Positions 53,028 through 63,404 are shown, numbered from the stretch's first letter. The stretch: DNA of 64,000 nucleotides from Shinella sp. SUS2 (GCF_001262505.1 NZ_KQ410729.1:186001-250000); one strand, 5' to 3'. Notes: generated by a model from the letters alone, not told the origin. Program-made: numbers and translations.

Positions 53028-54881
53028 ATGTTCGGCTGGTTCGAAAGACGTTTGAATCCCTATCCTTCCGAGGCGCCCTCGCTGCCTCCGAAGGGCCTTT
53101 TCGCCTTCCTTTGGCACTATACGCGCCCGGCTGCGCCGTGGCTTGCGCTGCTCGGCTTCTGCTCCATGGTGCTCGGCATTGCGGAAGTCGTGCTGTTCCA
53201 GTTCCTCGGCAGTATCGTCGACTGGCTTTCGGCCGGTGACAAGACGACGTTCCTTGCCCGCGAGGGCGACACGCTGGTCTGGATGGCGGTCCTGCTGCTC
53301 GTCGTCATCCCGGGGTTTGGCGCGCTGCACACCATGACCATGCACCAGGCGCTCGCGGGCAATTTCCCGATGATCGCCCGCTGGCAGATGCATCGCTACC
53401 TGATCCGCCAGAGCATGACCTTCTTCTCCAACGAGTTCGCCGGCCGCGTGTCGACGAAGGTGATGCAGACGGCGCTTGCGGTGCGTGAAGCCGTCATGAA
53501 GATCATCGACGTCTTCATCTACGTGGTGAGCTACTTCATCTCGATGATCGCGATCATCGCCGCGGCGGACCTGCGTCTGGTCGTGCCGCTGCTCGTGTGG
53601 TTCGTCGCCTATGTCAGTATCCTGCGCTATTTCGTGCCGAAGCTGATGGTGATCTCGCGCGAGCAGGCCGACGCGCGTTCGATGATGACGGGCCGGATCG
53701 TCGACAGCTACACCAACATCGCGACGGTCAAGCTGTTCTCGCATGCCGGGCGGGAGGAGAGCTATGCCCGTGAAGGCATGGACGAGTTCCTGCAGACCGT
53801 TCACAAGCAGATGCGGCTGATCACCCTGTTCAATATCCTGATCGACATCAACAATGTCGTCACGATGTTCTTCACGGCGGGCATCGGCATCTACTTCTGG
53901 ATGACGGGCGATGTCTCCGTCGGCGCGGTGGCAGTCGCCATCGGCCTCGTCATGCGCATCAACGGCATGTCGCAGTGGGTGATGTGGGAAGTGACCGCGC
54001 TCTTCGAGAACATCGGCACGGTCTATGATGGCATGGGCATGATGACGCGTCCGCACGACATCAAGGATGCGCCGCAGGCGCCCGCCTTGCCTGCCGCCAA
54101 GGGCGCGATCAACTTCGACCATGTCCGCTTCCACTACGGCAAGAACAAGGGTGTGATCGAGGATCTGTCGCTGTCGATCGGGGCGGGGGAGAAGGTCGGC
54201 CTTGTCGGCCGCTCCGGCGCAGGCAAGACGACGCTGATGAACGTGCTGCTGCGGTTCTACGACCTCGAATCCGGCAGGATCACCATCGATGGCAAGGATG
54301 TCGCCACGGTGACGCAGGACAGCCTGCGTTCGCAGATCGGCGTGGTCACCCAGGACACCTCCCTGCTGCACCGCTCGATCCGTGACAACATCGCCTACGG
54401 CAAGCCGGACGCTGACGACGCCGAGATCATCGAGGCAGCCAAGCGCGCCAATGCCTGGGACTTCATCGAAGGCCTCACCGACCAGCAGGGGCGCACGGGC
54501 CTCGATGCCCAGGTCGGCGAGCGCGGTGTCAAGCTCTCCGGCGGCCAGCGCCAGCGTATCGCGATCGCCCGCGTCTTCCTGAAGGACGCGCCGATCCTGG
54601 TGCTGGACGAGGCAACCTCGGCGCTCGATTCGGAAGTCGAGGCGGCGATCCAGGAAAACCTCTTCGCTCTCATGCAGGGCAAGACGGTGATCGCGATCGC
54701 CCATCGCCTGTCGACGCTGACGGAGATGGACCGCCTCATCGTGCTCGACAAGGGCCGTCTCCACGAGACCGGCACCCATGCCGAACTCGTCGCCATGGGC
54801 GGCATCTATGCCGACCTCTGGACCCGCCAGTCCGGCGGCTTCATCGCCGACGACGCCGAGGCGGAAGCGGCGGCGGAATAG
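53028..54881 (+). CDS. ABC half-exporter 1 (fused permease and ATPase)
   Basis: 617 codons from 53028 (ACGGAGAAAG upstream). Six membrane helices over about 35-320, then the nucleotide-binding domain: Walker A G-R-S-G-A-G-K-T-T at 394-402, V-K-L-S-G-G-Q-R-Q-R signature, Walker B I-L-V-L-D-E-A-T-S-A-L-D, H-loop A-I-A-H-R-L-S. Drug/lipid-exporter type. The catalytic Glu is intact. Tandem with a second similar exporter; they may act as homodimers or a heterodimer. Confidence 0.93.
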   Translation: MFGWFERRLNPYPSEAPSLPPKGLFAFLWHYTRPAAPWLALLGFCSMVLGIAEVVLFQFLGSIVDWLSAGDKTTFLAREGDTLVWMAVLLLVVIPGFGALHTMTMHQALAGNFPMIARWQMHRYLIRQSMTFFSNEFAGRVSTKVMQTALAVREAVMKIIDVFIYVVSYFISMIAIIAAADLRLVVPLLVWFVAYVSILRYFVPKLMVISREQADARSMMTGRIVDSYTNIATVKLFSHAGREESYAREGMDEFLQTVHKQMRLITLFNILIDINNVVTMFFTAGIGIYFWMTGDVSVGAVAVAIGLVMRINGMSQWVMWEVTALFENIGTVYDGMGMMTRPHDIKDAPQAPALPAAKGAINFDHVRFHYGKNKGVIEDLSLSIGAGEKVGLVGRSGAGKTTLMNVLLRFYDLESGRITIDGKDVATVTQDSLRSQIGVVTQDTSLLHRSIRDNIAYGKPDADDAEIIEAAKRANAWDFIEGLTDQQGRTGLDAQVGERGVKLSGGQRQRIAIARVFLKDAPILVLDEATSALDSEVEAAIQENLFALMQGKTVIAIAHRLSTLTEMDRLIVLDKGRLHETGTHAELVAMGGIYADLWTRQSGGFIADDAEAEAAAE

Positions 54882-54888
54882 TCGGGCA

Positions 54889-54922
54889 GAAGGCACCCCT
54901 TTCCAGCAGAAGGGGTGCCTTC
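54889..54922 (+). terminator. Hairpin between the two ABC exporters
   Basis: A 13-bp perfect stem (GAAGGCACCCCTT / AAGGGGTGCCTTC, 54889-54901 with 54910-54922), 8 bases after the first stop, without a T-run. Partial terminator or processing site. Confidence 0.6.
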
Positions 54923-55009
54923 CTCAAGCGAGCAATCTTCGCGCGCGATGCCCTTCCACCTTTCCAATCTTTAATTTGTCGCCCGTCAAAAACCGCCTAT
55001 ATCGATGGC

Positions 55010-56878
55010 ATGATCTTCCGCCCGCTCTTCTCCTGGTTCGAGAACTGGATTCAGCCCTTCGCGCGGCGGGATGATCTTCGTCCGCCGCAGGGGCTTCTCG
55101 CCTTCATCTGGTTCTATGTTGGCCAGGCCAGGGCGCCGTTTGCGGCGATGCTGGTGCTCGGCGGCGTGACCGCGGGCATCGAGGCGGCGACCTTCTGGTT
55201 CGTCGGGCGGCTGGTCGATATCCTGGCGACGGTGAAGCCGGGAGACGGGTGGGGCGGGCTTATGGCCGCGCATGGGCCGGAGCTTCTGCTGATGCTCGGC
55301 CTCATCGGCCTCGTTCGCTTCGTGATCACCTTTCTCACCGCGCTCGTCGACCAGCAGGTCATCACGCCCGGCTTTTACAATCTCGTGCGCTGGCAGTCCT
55401 ATGTGCATGTCGCGCGACAGTCGCTGTCCTTCTTCCAGAACGATTTTTCCGGGCGCATCGTCACGAAGGTCTGGTCGGCGGGGCAGGCGACCGGCGACGT
55501 CATCACCTCCTTCATGGAAAGTGTCTGGTTCGTGACGATCTACACGGCCTCGACGCTGGTGCTGCTCGGCGGGCTCGACTGGCGGCTTGCCGCCGTGCTC
55601 GGCGTGTGGCTCGTGGTGTTTTCCGTGCTGGCACGCTATTTCGTGCCGCGCATCCGCGAGCATTCGCGCCAGACCGCCGAGGCCGCGTCGATGCTGAGCG
55701 GCCGTATGGTGGATGCCTACTCCAACATCCAGACGCTCAAATTGTTCGGCCGCGACGAGGCGAACGACCGCTACATGCGCAGCGGTTTCGATACTTTCCA
55801 GACGACGACGCTCGATTTCACGTGCTTCCTGACGGGCGTGCGTGCCTCGATGGCCTTCGTCTCCGGCCTGATGATCGTCGCCATGGCCGTGCTCTCCATC
55901 CATCTTTGGCTTGGCGGCGTTGCCAGTTCCGGGGCCGTCGCCTTTACCATGGCGCTGGTGCTGCGGCTGAATTTCCTGCTCAATCGCCTGATGACGCAGC
56001 TCAACAGCATCATGCGCAATATCGGCACGATCCAGAACTCGGCCGATCTCATCTCCCAGCCGATCGGCCTTGTCGACAAGTCGGATGCGATGGAAATGAA
56101 AGTCGCGCACCCGGACATCCGCTTCGAGGCCATCCGCTTCCACTATGGCCGCAAGTCCGGCGTCATCGACGACCTGACGCTGTCGATCCGGCCCGGCGAG
56201 AAGGTCGGCATCGTCGGCCGGTCCGGTGCCGGCAAGTCGACGCTGGTCAATCTTCTGTTGCGCTTCTACGATCTTGAGGGCGGGCGCATTCTCGTCGGTG
56301 GGCAGGATATCGCCACCGTCACGCAGGAGAGCCTGCGCGCCAATATCGGCATGGTCAGCCAGGATACCGCGCTCTTGCACCGCTCCATCCGCGACAACAT
56401 CCTCTTCGGCAATCCCGACGCCAGCGAGGACGAGATGATCGAGGCGGCGCGAAAGGCCGAGGCGCATGATTTCATCCTCACGCTGGAAGACCAGCGTGGG
56501 CGCAAGGGGTACGATGCCCATGTCGGCGAGCGCGGCGTCAAGCTTTCAGGTGGTCAGCGCCAGCGCATCGCCATTGCCCGCGTCATGCTGAAGGATGCAC
56601 CGATCCTCGTGCTCGACGAGGCGACCTCGGCGCTCGATAGCGAAGTCGAGGCGGCGATCCAGTCGAACCTCGAGCGGCTGATGCGCGGCAAGACGGTGCT
56701 CGCCATCGCGCACCGCCTCTCCACCATCGCCGCGCTCGACCGGCTGATCGTCATGGATCGCGGCCATATCGTGGAGGAGGGGACCCATGCGGAACTCGTC
56801 GCGCGCGGTGGTCTCTATGCGGATCTCTGGTCGCGCCAGTCGGGCGGTTTTCTCGGCCATGAGGAAGCGGCGCAATAA
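55010..56878 (+). CDS. ABC half-exporter 2 (fused permease and ATPase)
   Basis: 622 codons. Same design as its neighbour: six helices, then Walker A G-R-S-G-A-G-K-S-T at 403-411, V-K-L-S-G-G-Q-R-Q-R, I-L-V-L-D-E-A-T-S-A-L-D, and A-I-A-H-R-L-S. The end G-G-F-L-G-H-E-E-A-A-Q parallels G-G-F-I-A-D-D of exporter 1. Clearly a duplicated pair. Substrate unknown. Confidence 0.93.
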   Translation: MIFRPLFSWFENWIQPFARRDDLRPPQGLLAFIWFYVGQARAPFAAMLVLGGVTAGIEAATFWFVGRLVDILATVKPGDGWGGLMAAHGPELLLMLGLIGLVRFVITFLTALVDQQVITPGFYNLVRWQSYVHVARQSLSFFQNDFSGRIVTKVWSAGQATGDVITSFMESVWFVTIYTASTLVLLGGLDWRLAAVLGVWLVVFSVLARYFVPRIREHSRQTAEAASMLSGRMVDAYSNIQTLKLFGRDEANDRYMRSGFDTFQTTTLDFTCFLTGVRASMAFVSGLMIVAMAVLSIHLWLGGVASSGAVAFTMALVLRLNFLLNRLMTQLNSIMRNIGTIQNSADLISQPIGLVDKSDAMEMKVAHPDIRFEAIRFHYGRKSGVIDDLTLSIRPGEKVGIVGRSGAGKSTLVNLLLRFYDLEGGRILVGGQDIATVTQESLRANIGMVSQDTALLHRSIRDNILFGNPDASEDEMIEAARKAEAHDFILTLEDQRGRKGYDAHVGERGVKLSGGQRQRIAIARVMLKDAPILVLDEATSALDSEVEAAIQSNLERLMRGKTVLAIAHRLSTIAALDRLIVMDRGHIVEEGTHAELVARGGLYADLWSRQSGGFLGHEEAAQ

Positions 56879-57141
56879 AGCCGCGGGGCGTCGTCCTTCG
56901 CATGCTTTTTGAGCCGGGAAGCGCTGGAGGTTCAAGGCGATGCCTGCGCCTTGTCAAGATGCTCCGTTTTTCCCGCGACAATGTGCCCACCTCCCCTTGC
57001 CAAGGCTGGACATAATTTGCGATCAAGCATAGAACGCGCCGGATTGACGGGGAATCTATGGCCGTATTGTGTCCGGATTTGACCGGTTTCCAAGGGGCGT
57101 GGCGGGTTTCCGCAGACTTTGCGTGAGAGGATGGTTTAGCC

Positions 57142-57720
57142 GTGAGCGAACACGAGACATCAAGCGAATCCCTGGGCGAGCCCACTCGCCGCGATTTCCT
57201 TTACCTGACCACCGGGATGGCTGGCGTCGTGGGCGGCGTCGCGGTTGCCTGGCCGTTTATCGACCAGATGCGTCCGGATGCGTCGACGCTGGCGCTTGGC
57301 GCCATCGATGTCGATGTCTCCAGCGTGACCCCTGGCATGTCCTTGACCGTCAAATGGCGCGGCAAGCCGGTCTTCATCCGCAACCGCACGGACAAGGAAG
57401 TCGAAGAGGCCAAGGCCGTTCAGCTTTCCGACCTCAAGGACGCTGTTGCCCGTAACGCCAACATTGCTGCCGACGCCCAGGCGACGGACCTCGACCGCTC
57501 GGCGGGCGTGGGCAAGGAAAACTGGATCATCATGGTTGGTGTCTGTACCCACCTCGGCTGTATTCCGCTCGGCCAGGCCGGCGATTTCGGCGGCTGGTTC
57601 TGTCCCTGCCATGGTTCTCACTACGATACCGCTGGTCGTATTCGTAAGGGTCCGGCCCCTGAGAACCTTGCTGTGCCGACCTTCTCGTTCGTATCCGACA
57701 CAGTCATCAAGATCGGTTGA
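57142..57720 (+). CDS. petA: Ubiquinol-cytochrome c reductase iron-sulfur subunit (Rieske)
   Basis: 192 codons. Twin-arginine start T-R-R-D-F-L-Y at 15-21 with the membrane anchor 23-40. Rieske cluster boxes C-T-H-L-G-C (135-140) and C-P-C-H-G-S (154-159) supply two Cys and two His. It accepts an electron from quinol and passes it to cytochrome c1 in the bc1 complex. First of petABC; the upstream 260 bases hold no gene, and a weak CTGGAC-N16-CATAGA promoter-like pair occurs near 57005-57032. Confidence 0.96.
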   Translation: MSEHETSSESLGEPTRRDFLYLTTGMAGVVGGVAVAWPFIDQMRPDASTLALGAIDVDVSSVTPGMSLTVKWRGKPVFIRNRTDKEVEEAKAVQLSDLKDAVARNANIAADAQATDLDRSAGVGKENWIIMVGVCTHLGCIPLGQAGDFGGWFCPCHGSHYDTAGRIRKGPAPENLAVPTFSFVSDTVIKIG

Positions 57721-57734
57721 GGGGACACCTGATA

Positions 57735-59003
57735 ATGAGTGCTGAACATTCCACCTACCAGCCGACGACTGGCATCGAAAAATGGGTCGATTCGCGCCTG
57801 CCTCTGCCGCGCATGATCCATGACAGCTTCGTGTCCTACCCGGTTCCGCGCAACCTGAACTATGCCTACACCTTCGGCGCCATGCTGTCGGTGATGCTCA
57901 TCGTGCAGATCCTGACCGGTATCGTGCTGGCCATGCACTATGCCGCCGAAACCTCCGTCGCGTTCAACTCTGTCGAGAAGATCATGCGCGACGTGAACCA
58001 CGGCTGGCTGCTGCGCTACATGCACGCCAACGGCGCGTCCTTCTTCTTCATCGCGGTCTATCTCCACATCGCCCGCGGCCTCTACTACGGCTCCTACAAG
58101 GCGCCGCGCGAAATCCTCTGGATCCTCGGCGTGGTCATCTATCTCCTGATGATGGCGACCGGCTTCATGGGCTACGTTCTGCCCTGGGGCCAGATGTCCT
58201 TCTGGGGCGCGACCGTTATCACCGGCTTCTTCTCGGCCTTCCCGTGGGTCGGCGAGTGGATCCAGCAGTTCCTGCTCGGCGGCTTCGCGGTCGACAACCC
58301 GACGCTGAACCGCTTCTTCGCGCTGCACTACCTGCTGCCGTTCATGATCGCCGGCGTCGTCGTCCTGCACGTCTGGGCGCTGCACGTCACCGGCCAGACG
58401 AACCCGACCGGCGTCGAAGTGAAGTCCAAGACCGACACGGTCGCCTTCACGCCCTATGCGACGCTGAAGGACGCCCTTGGCGTTTCGGTCTTCCTGATCG
58501 TCTTCGCCTGGTTCATCTTCTACATGCCGAACTATCTCGGCCACCCGGACAACTATATCCCGGCTGACCCGCTGAAGACCCCGCCCCACATCGTTCCGGA
58601 ATGGTACTACCTGCCGTTCTACGCGATGCTGCGCGCCATCACCTTCAACATCGGCCCGATCGACTCCAAGCTTGGCGGCGTCCTCGTGATGTTCGGCGCG
58701 ATCATCGTGCTGTTCTTCCTGCCCTGGCTGGATACGTCCAAGGTCCGTTCGGCTGTCTACCGCCCGTGGTACAAGCTGTTCTTCTGGATCTTCGTGGCGA
58801 ATGCCATCCTGCTCGGTTGGCTTGGCGCCATGCCGGCGGAAGGCATCTACGTCATCCTCTCGCAGCTCGGTACGCTCTACTACTTTGGCTTCTTCCTCGT
58901 CCTCATGCCGATCCTCGGCCTGATCGAGACCCCGAAGCGCATTCCGAATTCGATCACGGAAGCGGTTCTGGAAAAGAAGAACGCCAAGGCGGCCAAGGCC
59001 TGA
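57735..59003 (+). CDS. petB: Cytochrome b of the bc1 complex
   Basis: 422 codons; start at 57735 follows GAGGGG. Eight membrane helices with heme-ligand His pairs (H-A-N-G-A-S-F-F-F ... Y-L-H-I-A-R-G and H-Y-L-L-P-F ... L-H-V-W-A-L-H) and the quinol-oxidation P-E-W-Y motif (V-P-E-W-Y-Y-L-P-F). It is separate from cytochrome c1, unlike the fused fbcH of Bradyrhizobium. 14 bases after petA. Confidence 0.97.
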   Translation: MSAEHSTYQPTTGIEKWVDSRLPLPRMIHDSFVSYPVPRNLNYAYTFGAMLSVMLIVQILTGIVLAMHYAAETSVAFNSVEKIMRDVNHGWLLRYMHANGASFFFIAVYLHIARGLYYGSYKAPREILWILGVVIYLLMMATGFMGYVLPWGQMSFWGATVITGFFSAFPWVGEWIQQFLLGGFAVDNPTLNRFFALHYLLPFMIAGVVVLHVWALHVTGQTNPTGVEVKSKTDTVAFTPYATLKDALGVSVFLIVFAWFIFYMPNYLGHPDNYIPADPLKTPPHIVPEWYYLPFYAMLRAITFNIGPIDSKLGGVLVMFGAIIVLFFLPWLDTSKVRSAVYRPWYKLFFWIFVANAILLGWLGAMPAEGIYVILSQLGTLYYFGFFLVLMPILGLIETPKRIPNSITEAVLEKKNAKAAKA

Positions 59004-59024
59004 TAGCGAGCGACGAAAGGAACC

Positions 59025-59918
59025 ATGACAATGAAAAAGCTTGTTGCAGGCATTCTGTCGCTCGCACTCGTCGCCGGTCTCGGCGTCTCCTTCGCCACGG
59101 CGGAAGAGGCGGCGCCCGCCGGTGGTGCCGAAGCGGAACACGCCGCCAGTGCCACACCCCACTACCCGATCCACAAGCCCAAGCAGCAGGAATGGTCCTT
59201 CGCCGGCCCATTCGGCAAGTATGACAAGGGCCAGCTCCAGCGCGGCCTGAAGGTCTATACCGAAGTCTGTTCTGCCTGCCATTCGATGAGCCTCGTCTCC
59301 TTCCGCACGCTGGAAGGCCTCGGCTACTCGGAAGCCCAGGTGAAGGCTTTTGCAGCGAACTACGAAGTGCAGGACGGCCCGAACAGCGACGGTGAGATGT
59401 TCACCCGCAAGGCTGTGCCGGCCGACTACTTCCCGTCGCCCTACGCCAACCACGAGGCGGCTGCCGCTTCGAACAACGGCGCCGCTCCGCCGGACTTCTC
59501 GCTGATCGCGAAGGCACGCGGCATCACCCGCGGCTTCCCGCAGTTCGTCTTCGACATCTTCACCCAGTATCAGGAAGGTGGCCCGGACTACATTTACTCG
59601 CTGCTGACGGGGTACGATGAAGAGAAGCCGGCGCATATCGAAGTCGGCGAAGGCACGCACTACAACCCGTACTTCGCAAACGCTGCGGCGCTCGCCATGG
59701 CAAAGCCGATCTCCGACGACCAGGTCACCTATGACGACGGTTCGCCGCAGACGGTCGACCAGTATGCGCATGACGTCTCCGCCTTCCTGATGTGGGCCGC
59801 AGAGCCGCACCTGGAAGAGCGCAAGCGTACCGGCTTCATGGTCATGGTCTTCCTGGTGATCTTCACCGGTCTGATCTACCTGACGAAGAAGTCGGTCTAC
59901 GCGAACAAGGAAAGCTGA
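59025..59918 (+). CDS. petC: Cytochrome c1 of the bc1 complex
   Basis: 297 codons; AAAGGAACC precedes the ATG at 59025 (a second ATG at 59031 is possible). Signal peptide to about residue 26, heme motif C82-S-A-C85-H86, the Met-bearing A-L-A-M-A-K-P-I segment, and a C-terminal anchor helix (about 268-288). It passes electrons to soluble cytochrome c. Last gene of petABC, followed by a strong terminator. Confidence 0.96.
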   Translation: MTMKKLVAGILSLALVAGLGVSFATAEEAAPAGGAEAEHAASATPHYPIHKPKQQEWSFAGPFGKYDKGQLQRGLKVYTEVCSACHSMSLVSFRTLEGLGYSEAQVKAFAANYEVQDGPNSDGEMFTRKAVPADYFPSPYANHEAAAASNNGAAPPDFSLIAKARGITRGFPQFVFDIFTQYQEGGPDYIYSLLTGYDEEKPAHIEVGEGTHYNPYFANAAALAMAKPISDDQVTYDDGSPQTVDQYAHDVSAFLMWAAEPHLEERKRTGFMVMVFLVIFTGLIYLTKKSVYANKES

Positions 59919-59939
59919 GCGGCTCCGTCGCTCTGTCGA

Positions 59940-59966
59940 AAGGCGGCCCTCGGGCCGCCTTTTTTG
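59940..59966 (+). terminator. Intrinsic terminator of petABC
   Basis: AAGGCGGCCC / GGGCCGCCTT stem (10 bp, tight loop) followed by TTTTT, 22 bases after the petC stop. Confidence 0.92.
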
Positions 59967-60025
59967 TTGTGAGGGGCTGCGGCACCTGCAATAACCGGAG
60001 AAAGCCCTCCGCAGTCGGAATTCCC

Positions 60026-60568
60026 ATGTCTACACTCGAAAACGAACTCGTCGCCGCGATCCGCAACATCCCGGACTATCCCAAGCCCGGCGTGATGTTC
60101 CGCGACATCACCACGCTCCTCGGCAATCCGCGCGCCTTCCGCCGTGCGGTGGATGAGCTGGTGCACCCCTATGCGGGCATCGGCGTCGCCAAGGTCGCCG
60201 GCATCGAGGCGCGCGGTTTCATCCTCGGTGGCGCGATGGCGCACCAGCTGTCGACGGGCTTCGTGCCGATCCGCAAGAAGGGCAAGCTGCCGCACGAGAC
60301 CGTGCGCATTGCCTACAGCCTGGAATATGGCGTGGACGAGATGGAGATGCACAAGGACGCCATCAAGCCGGGGGAGAAGGTCATCCTCATCGACGACCTG
60401 ATCGCGACCGGCGGCACGGCGGAGGCTGCGGTGAAGCTGCTGCGCCAGATCGGCGCGGATATCGTCGCGGCCTGTTTCGTCATCGACCTGCCGGAACTCG
60501 GCGGGCGCAAGAAGCTCGAAGCGCTCGGCGTGGAAGTGCGCACACTCGTGGCGTTCGACGGGCATTGA
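60026..60568 (+). CDS. apt: Adenine phosphoribosyltransferase
   Basis: 180 codons. The PRPP loop [14 protein letters not shown] (about 121-134), the F-R-D-I-T-T-L-L start region and [10 protein letters not shown] identify Apt. It makes AMP from adenine and PRPP in purine salvage. Monocistronic between a terminator and a palindromic repeat. Confidence 0.95.
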   Translation: MSTLENELVAAIRNIPDYPKPGVMFRDITTLLGNPRAFRRAVDELVHPYAGIGVAKVAGIEARGFILGGAMAHQLSTGFVPIRKKGKLPHETVRIAYSLEYGVDEMEMHKDAIKPGEKVILIDDLIATGGTAEAAVKLLRQIGADIVAACFVIDLPELGGRKKLEALGVEVRTLVAFDGH

Positions 60569-60605
60569 AGGCAGCTGCCGGCTGTCTGAGGTGGCGGTGT
60601 CGTTC

Positions 60606-60734
60606 CTCATCCGGCCGCCGCCACCTTCTCCCCGCAAGCCGGGCGAAGGGATAGGCCGTGCCGGTTTCTCAACTGACGATGTTTGCGGCGCACATCTTCT
60701 CTCCCCGCTGCGGGGAGAGGGTCAGGGTGAGGGC
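60606..60734. repeat. Composite palindromic repeat, copy 5
   Basis: CCTCATCCGGCCGCCGCC with a diverged CCTTCTCCCCGC/GCCGGGCGAAGG hairpin, a spacer of about 50 bases, then CTCTCCCCGC/GCGGGGAGAGGG and TCAGGGTGAGGGC. Left half is mutated, so an older copy. Confidence 0.82.
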
Positions 60735-60750
60735 AAAGCGAACGGGCGGT

Positions 60751-61218
60751 TCAGACGAATTCCAGAACCGTGCTCTCGAAGCGAATGACCGGTTCGCCGT
60801 TCTGGTTCCTTCCCGCGCACAGGATCGTATTGATCAGCCGGCCCGGCCGTGAGGCGAGTTCGCGCGAGGCGGTCAGGGTCACCGAATAGGTGATCGTGTC
60901 ACCGGCAAAGACCGGCTTCAGCCAGCGCAGGTTCGTGAAGCCGGGGGAGGGGCCGAGGTTTGGGGGCGTGATGCCTTCGCGGGCGAGGCGTTTGCATTCG
61001 CCCGCCCAGAACGGCACGAAGCATTTCATCCAGCCGGCGGAGGAATGCCAGCCGGAAGCGCAGAGGCCACCGAAAAGCGCCTGCTTGGCCAGCTCCGCGT
61101 CGAGATGGAAGGGTTGCGGGTCGAAATCCCCTGCGAAGCGGATGATGTCTTCCGCCGTGAAGGTGAGGTTGCCGATTTCGACGGCCTCGCCGAAGGCATA
61201 GAGCTCAGCCATGCGCAT
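60751..61218 (-). CDS. MaoC-like hotdog-fold dehydratase 2
   Basis: 155 codons from 61218 (AAGGAAG upstream; 61212 is an alternative). MaoC pattern: I-I-R-F-A-G-D-F-D-P-Q-P-F-H-L-D, A-S-G-W-H-S-S-A-G, L-R-W-L-K-P-V-F-A-G-D-T-I-T-Y. The D-F-D-P-Q-P-x-H motif holds the catalytic Asp/His of (R)-specific enoyl-CoA hydratases. Overlaps the upstream paralogue by 14 bases, so both are made from one message. Confidence 0.88.
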   Translation of the reverse strand: MRMAELYAFGEAVEIGNLTFTAEDIIRFAGDFDPQPFHLDAELAKQALFGGLCASGWHSSAGWMKCFVPFWAGECKRLAREGITPPNLGPSPGFTNLRWLKPVFAGDTITYSVTLTASRELASRPGRLINTILCAGRNQNGEPVIRFESTVLEFV

Positions 61219-61675
61219 GGTTGGCTTCCTTTTCGGCAAGGCGCATCATGTTGATGTATTCGCAAAGGGCGACCGTTTCGCCGCGCTGGTTCGTCACCGT
61301 GGCGCGCATGCGCACGATGCCGATTTCGGGACGCGAGCGTGAGGTGCGGGCATCGAGCACTTCGCAGTGGCCGCCGAGCGTATCGCCTGCCAGCACCGGG
61401 CGCTTCCATTCCATCAGGTCGACGCCGGGCGAGCCTTCCGAGGTGGAGCCGTCGATATAGGCTTCGAAGAGCATGCGCATCATCACGGCGCTGGTGTGCC
61501 AGCCGGAGGCGGCAAGGCCGCCGAGAATGCTTGCGCGACCGGCGGCCTCGTCCATGTGCATCGGCTGGGGATCGAATTCCGTCGCGAAGGCGACGATCTC
61601 GGTTGCCGTGAGCGTGCGCTTCGTGAAGTCGAAGCGCCGACCCGGCGTGAAGTCTTCAAAGGTGTAGTTGGCCAC
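61205..61675 (-). CDS. MaoC-like hotdog-fold dehydratase 1
   Basis: 156 codons from a GTG at 61675; the frame runs open to a TTG at 61705, so the start is uncertain. Same layout: V-A-F-A-T-E-F-D-P-Q-P-M-H-M-D, A-S-G-W-H-T-S-A, M-E-W-K-R-P-V-L-A-G-D-T-L. About as long as its partner and clearly a paralogue; the two may form a heterodimer. Substrate unknown. Confidence 0.85.
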   Translation of the reverse strand: MANYTFEDFTPGRRFDFTKRTLTATEIVAFATEFDPQPMHMDEAAGRASILGGLAASGWHTSAVMMRMLFEAYIDGSTSEGSPGVDLMEWKRPVLAGDTLGGHCEVLDARTSRSRPEIGIVRMRATVTNQRGETVALCEYINMMRLAEKEANHAHG

Positions 61676-61773
61676 GTCGCGATCCGTTCTGTTGCGGGGG
61701 GACAATGGCGAGGGTGTCCGGCTTTTGCAAGCGCCGGCGGAATTGGCGGGACGCCATGTCCTTCAAGCGCAAA

Positions 61774-61805
61774 GAAAAACCGCCGCCCCAGCCGGGGACG
61801 GCGGT
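61774..61805 (-). terminator. Intrinsic terminator of ychF
   Basis: Minus-strand stem ACCGCCGTCCCC / GGGGCGGCGGT with one bulge, followed by TTTTTC, about 26 bases after the ychF stop. Confidence 0.82.
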
Positions 61806-61830
61806 CTCGAATGGAGGCTGTCGGGTCGTC

Positions 61831-62934
61831 TTACGTGTTGAAGCGGAAGTGGATGACGTCGCCGTCCTGCACCACGTATTCCTTGCCTTCGTCGCGGCCC
61901 TTGCCGGCCTCCTTCGCGCCGACTTCGCCCTTGTAGGCGATGTAGTCGTCATAGGAGATGGTGAAGGCACGGATGAAGCCGCGTTCGAAATCCGTATGGA
62001 TGACGCCGGCCGCCTGCGGGGCCTTGGTGCCGCGCACGATGGTCCAGGCGCGGGTTTCCTTGGGGCCGACGGTAAAATAGGTGATAAGGTCGAGCAGGTG
62101 GTAGCCGGCGCGGATCAGCCGGTCGAGACCCGCTTCCTCAAGGCCGAGCGCCGAGAGGAATTCGGCGGCTTCCTCTTCCGGAAGCTGGGCGACCTCGGAT
62201 TCGATCGCTGCCGAGATGATGACGCATTCGGCGCCCTGTTCCTTCGCCATGGCGGCGACGGCTTCGGTGTGCGTGTTGCCGGTCGAGGCATCGGCCTCGG
62301 CGACGTTGCAGACATAGAGAACCGGGTGGGAGGTGAGGAGGTTGAGGCCCTTCAGAACCTCGATTTCCTCGGGCGCCAGCGTCTTCAGGAGCAGGCGGGC
62401 CGGCTTGCCCTCGTTGAGCAGCTTCACCACGGCTTCCATGATCGGCAGCTGCGCGAGGGACTCCTTGTCCTTGCCGGTGGCGCGCTTGCGGGTCTGTTCT
62501 ACGCGGCGTTCCAGGCTTTCGAGGTCGGCGAGCATCAGCTCGGTCTCGATCGTGTCGGCATCGCCGACCGGGTTGATGCGGCCCTCGACGTGGGTGATGT
62601 CGTCATCCTCGAAGCAGCGCAGCACATGCACGACGGCATCGACTTCGCGGATGTTGGCGAGAAACTTGTTGCCGAGGCCTTCACCCTTCGAGGCGCCGCG
62701 CACGAGGCCGGCGATGTCGACGAAGGAGATGCGGGTGGGGATGATTTCCTTGGAACCGGCGATGGTGGCGAGCGCCTTCATGCGCGGATCGGGAACAGCC
62801 ACTTCGCCGGTGTTCGGCTCGATGGTGCAGAAGGGGTAGTTTGCCGCCTGGGCGGCCGCCGTCTTGGTCAGCGCGTTGAAGAGGGTCGACTTGCCGACAT
62901 TCGGCAGACCGACGATACCGCATTTGAAACCCAT
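61831..62934 (-). CDS. ychF: Redox-regulated ATPase YchF (Obg-family)
   Basis: 367 codons. P-loop G-L-P-N-V-G-K-S-T at 9-17, the switch [26 protein letters not shown] instead of the NKxD guanine motif (explaining ATP preference), and a C-terminal TGS domain ([19 protein letters not shown]). It binds ribosomes. Single gene. Confidence 0.96.
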   Translation of the reverse strand: MGFKCGIVGLPNVGKSTLFNALTKTAAAQAANYPFCTIEPNTGEVAVPDPRMKALATIAGSKEIIPTRISFVDIAGLVRGASKGEGLGNKFLANIREVDAVVHVLRCFEDDDITHVEGRINPVGDADTIETELMLADLESLERRVEQTRKRATGKDKESLAQLPIMEAVVKLLNEGKPARLLLKTLAPEEIEVLKGLNLLTSHPVLYVCNVAEADASTGNTHTEAVAAMAKEQGAECVIISAAIESEVAQLPEEEAAEFLSALGLEEAGLDRLIRAGYHLLDLITYFTVGPKETRAWTIVRGTKAPQAAGVIHTDFERGFIRAFTISYDDYIAYKGEVGAKEAGKGRDEGKEYVVQDGDVIHFRFNT

Positions 62935-63092
62935 GGAAGTGGTCCATTCGTCTTAAGAAAATCGTTGCCCTCGCTATGGGGGATGGCGGGGGCAGGGTCA
63001 AGGCCTTCGGCCATGCAGGGCCTTGAAGTCGCCTCTCCTGCGGGGCACAATGGGGCTCACACCGCTCGGAGCCGGAATACGAGGAGCTTCCC

Positions 63093-63404
63093 ATGAGCAA
63101 TGGTGACACGACCCTCACCCCGAAAACCGTGACGGAGCCGAAGCTGGAGCGGCCGAAGCTCTACAAGATCATTCTCGTCAACGACGACTACACGCCGCGC
63201 GAATTCGTGACGCTGGTGCTGAAGGCCGTCTTCCGCATGGCGGAGGAGACGAGCTATCGCGTCATGATGACCGCACACAAGATGGGCACGGCGGTGGTGG
63301 TCGTCTGCGCCCGCGACATTGCCGAGACCAAGGCGAAGGAAGCGACGGACCTTGCCAAGGAGGCAGGCTTCCCGCTGCTCTTCCAGACCGAGCCGGAGGA
63401 GTAG
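63093..63404 (+). CDS. clpS: Clp protease adaptor ClpS (paralogue)
   Basis: 103 codons. P-x-L-Y-K-I-I-L-V-N-D-D-Y-T-P-R-E-F-V at about 22-40 with M-x-x-A-H-x-x-G (58-65) gives the N-degron pocket. It hands N-degron substrates to ClpA. The ending L-L-F-Q-T-E-P-E-E departs from the common F-P-L-x-C-x-x-E-x, so it may be the second rhizobial copy (ClpS2). Convergent, touching stops with the GNAT gene. Confidence 0.9.
   Translation: MSNGDTTLTPKTVTEPKLERPKLYKIILVNDDYTPREFVTLVLKAVFRMAEETSYRVMMTAHKMGTAVVVVCARDIAETKAKEATDLAKEAGFPLLFQTEPEE

Noticed and set aside
57621..59810. Long minus-strand frame opposite petB and petC
   Set aside because: Both plus-strand genes are certain; the antisense product is low-complexity and charged.
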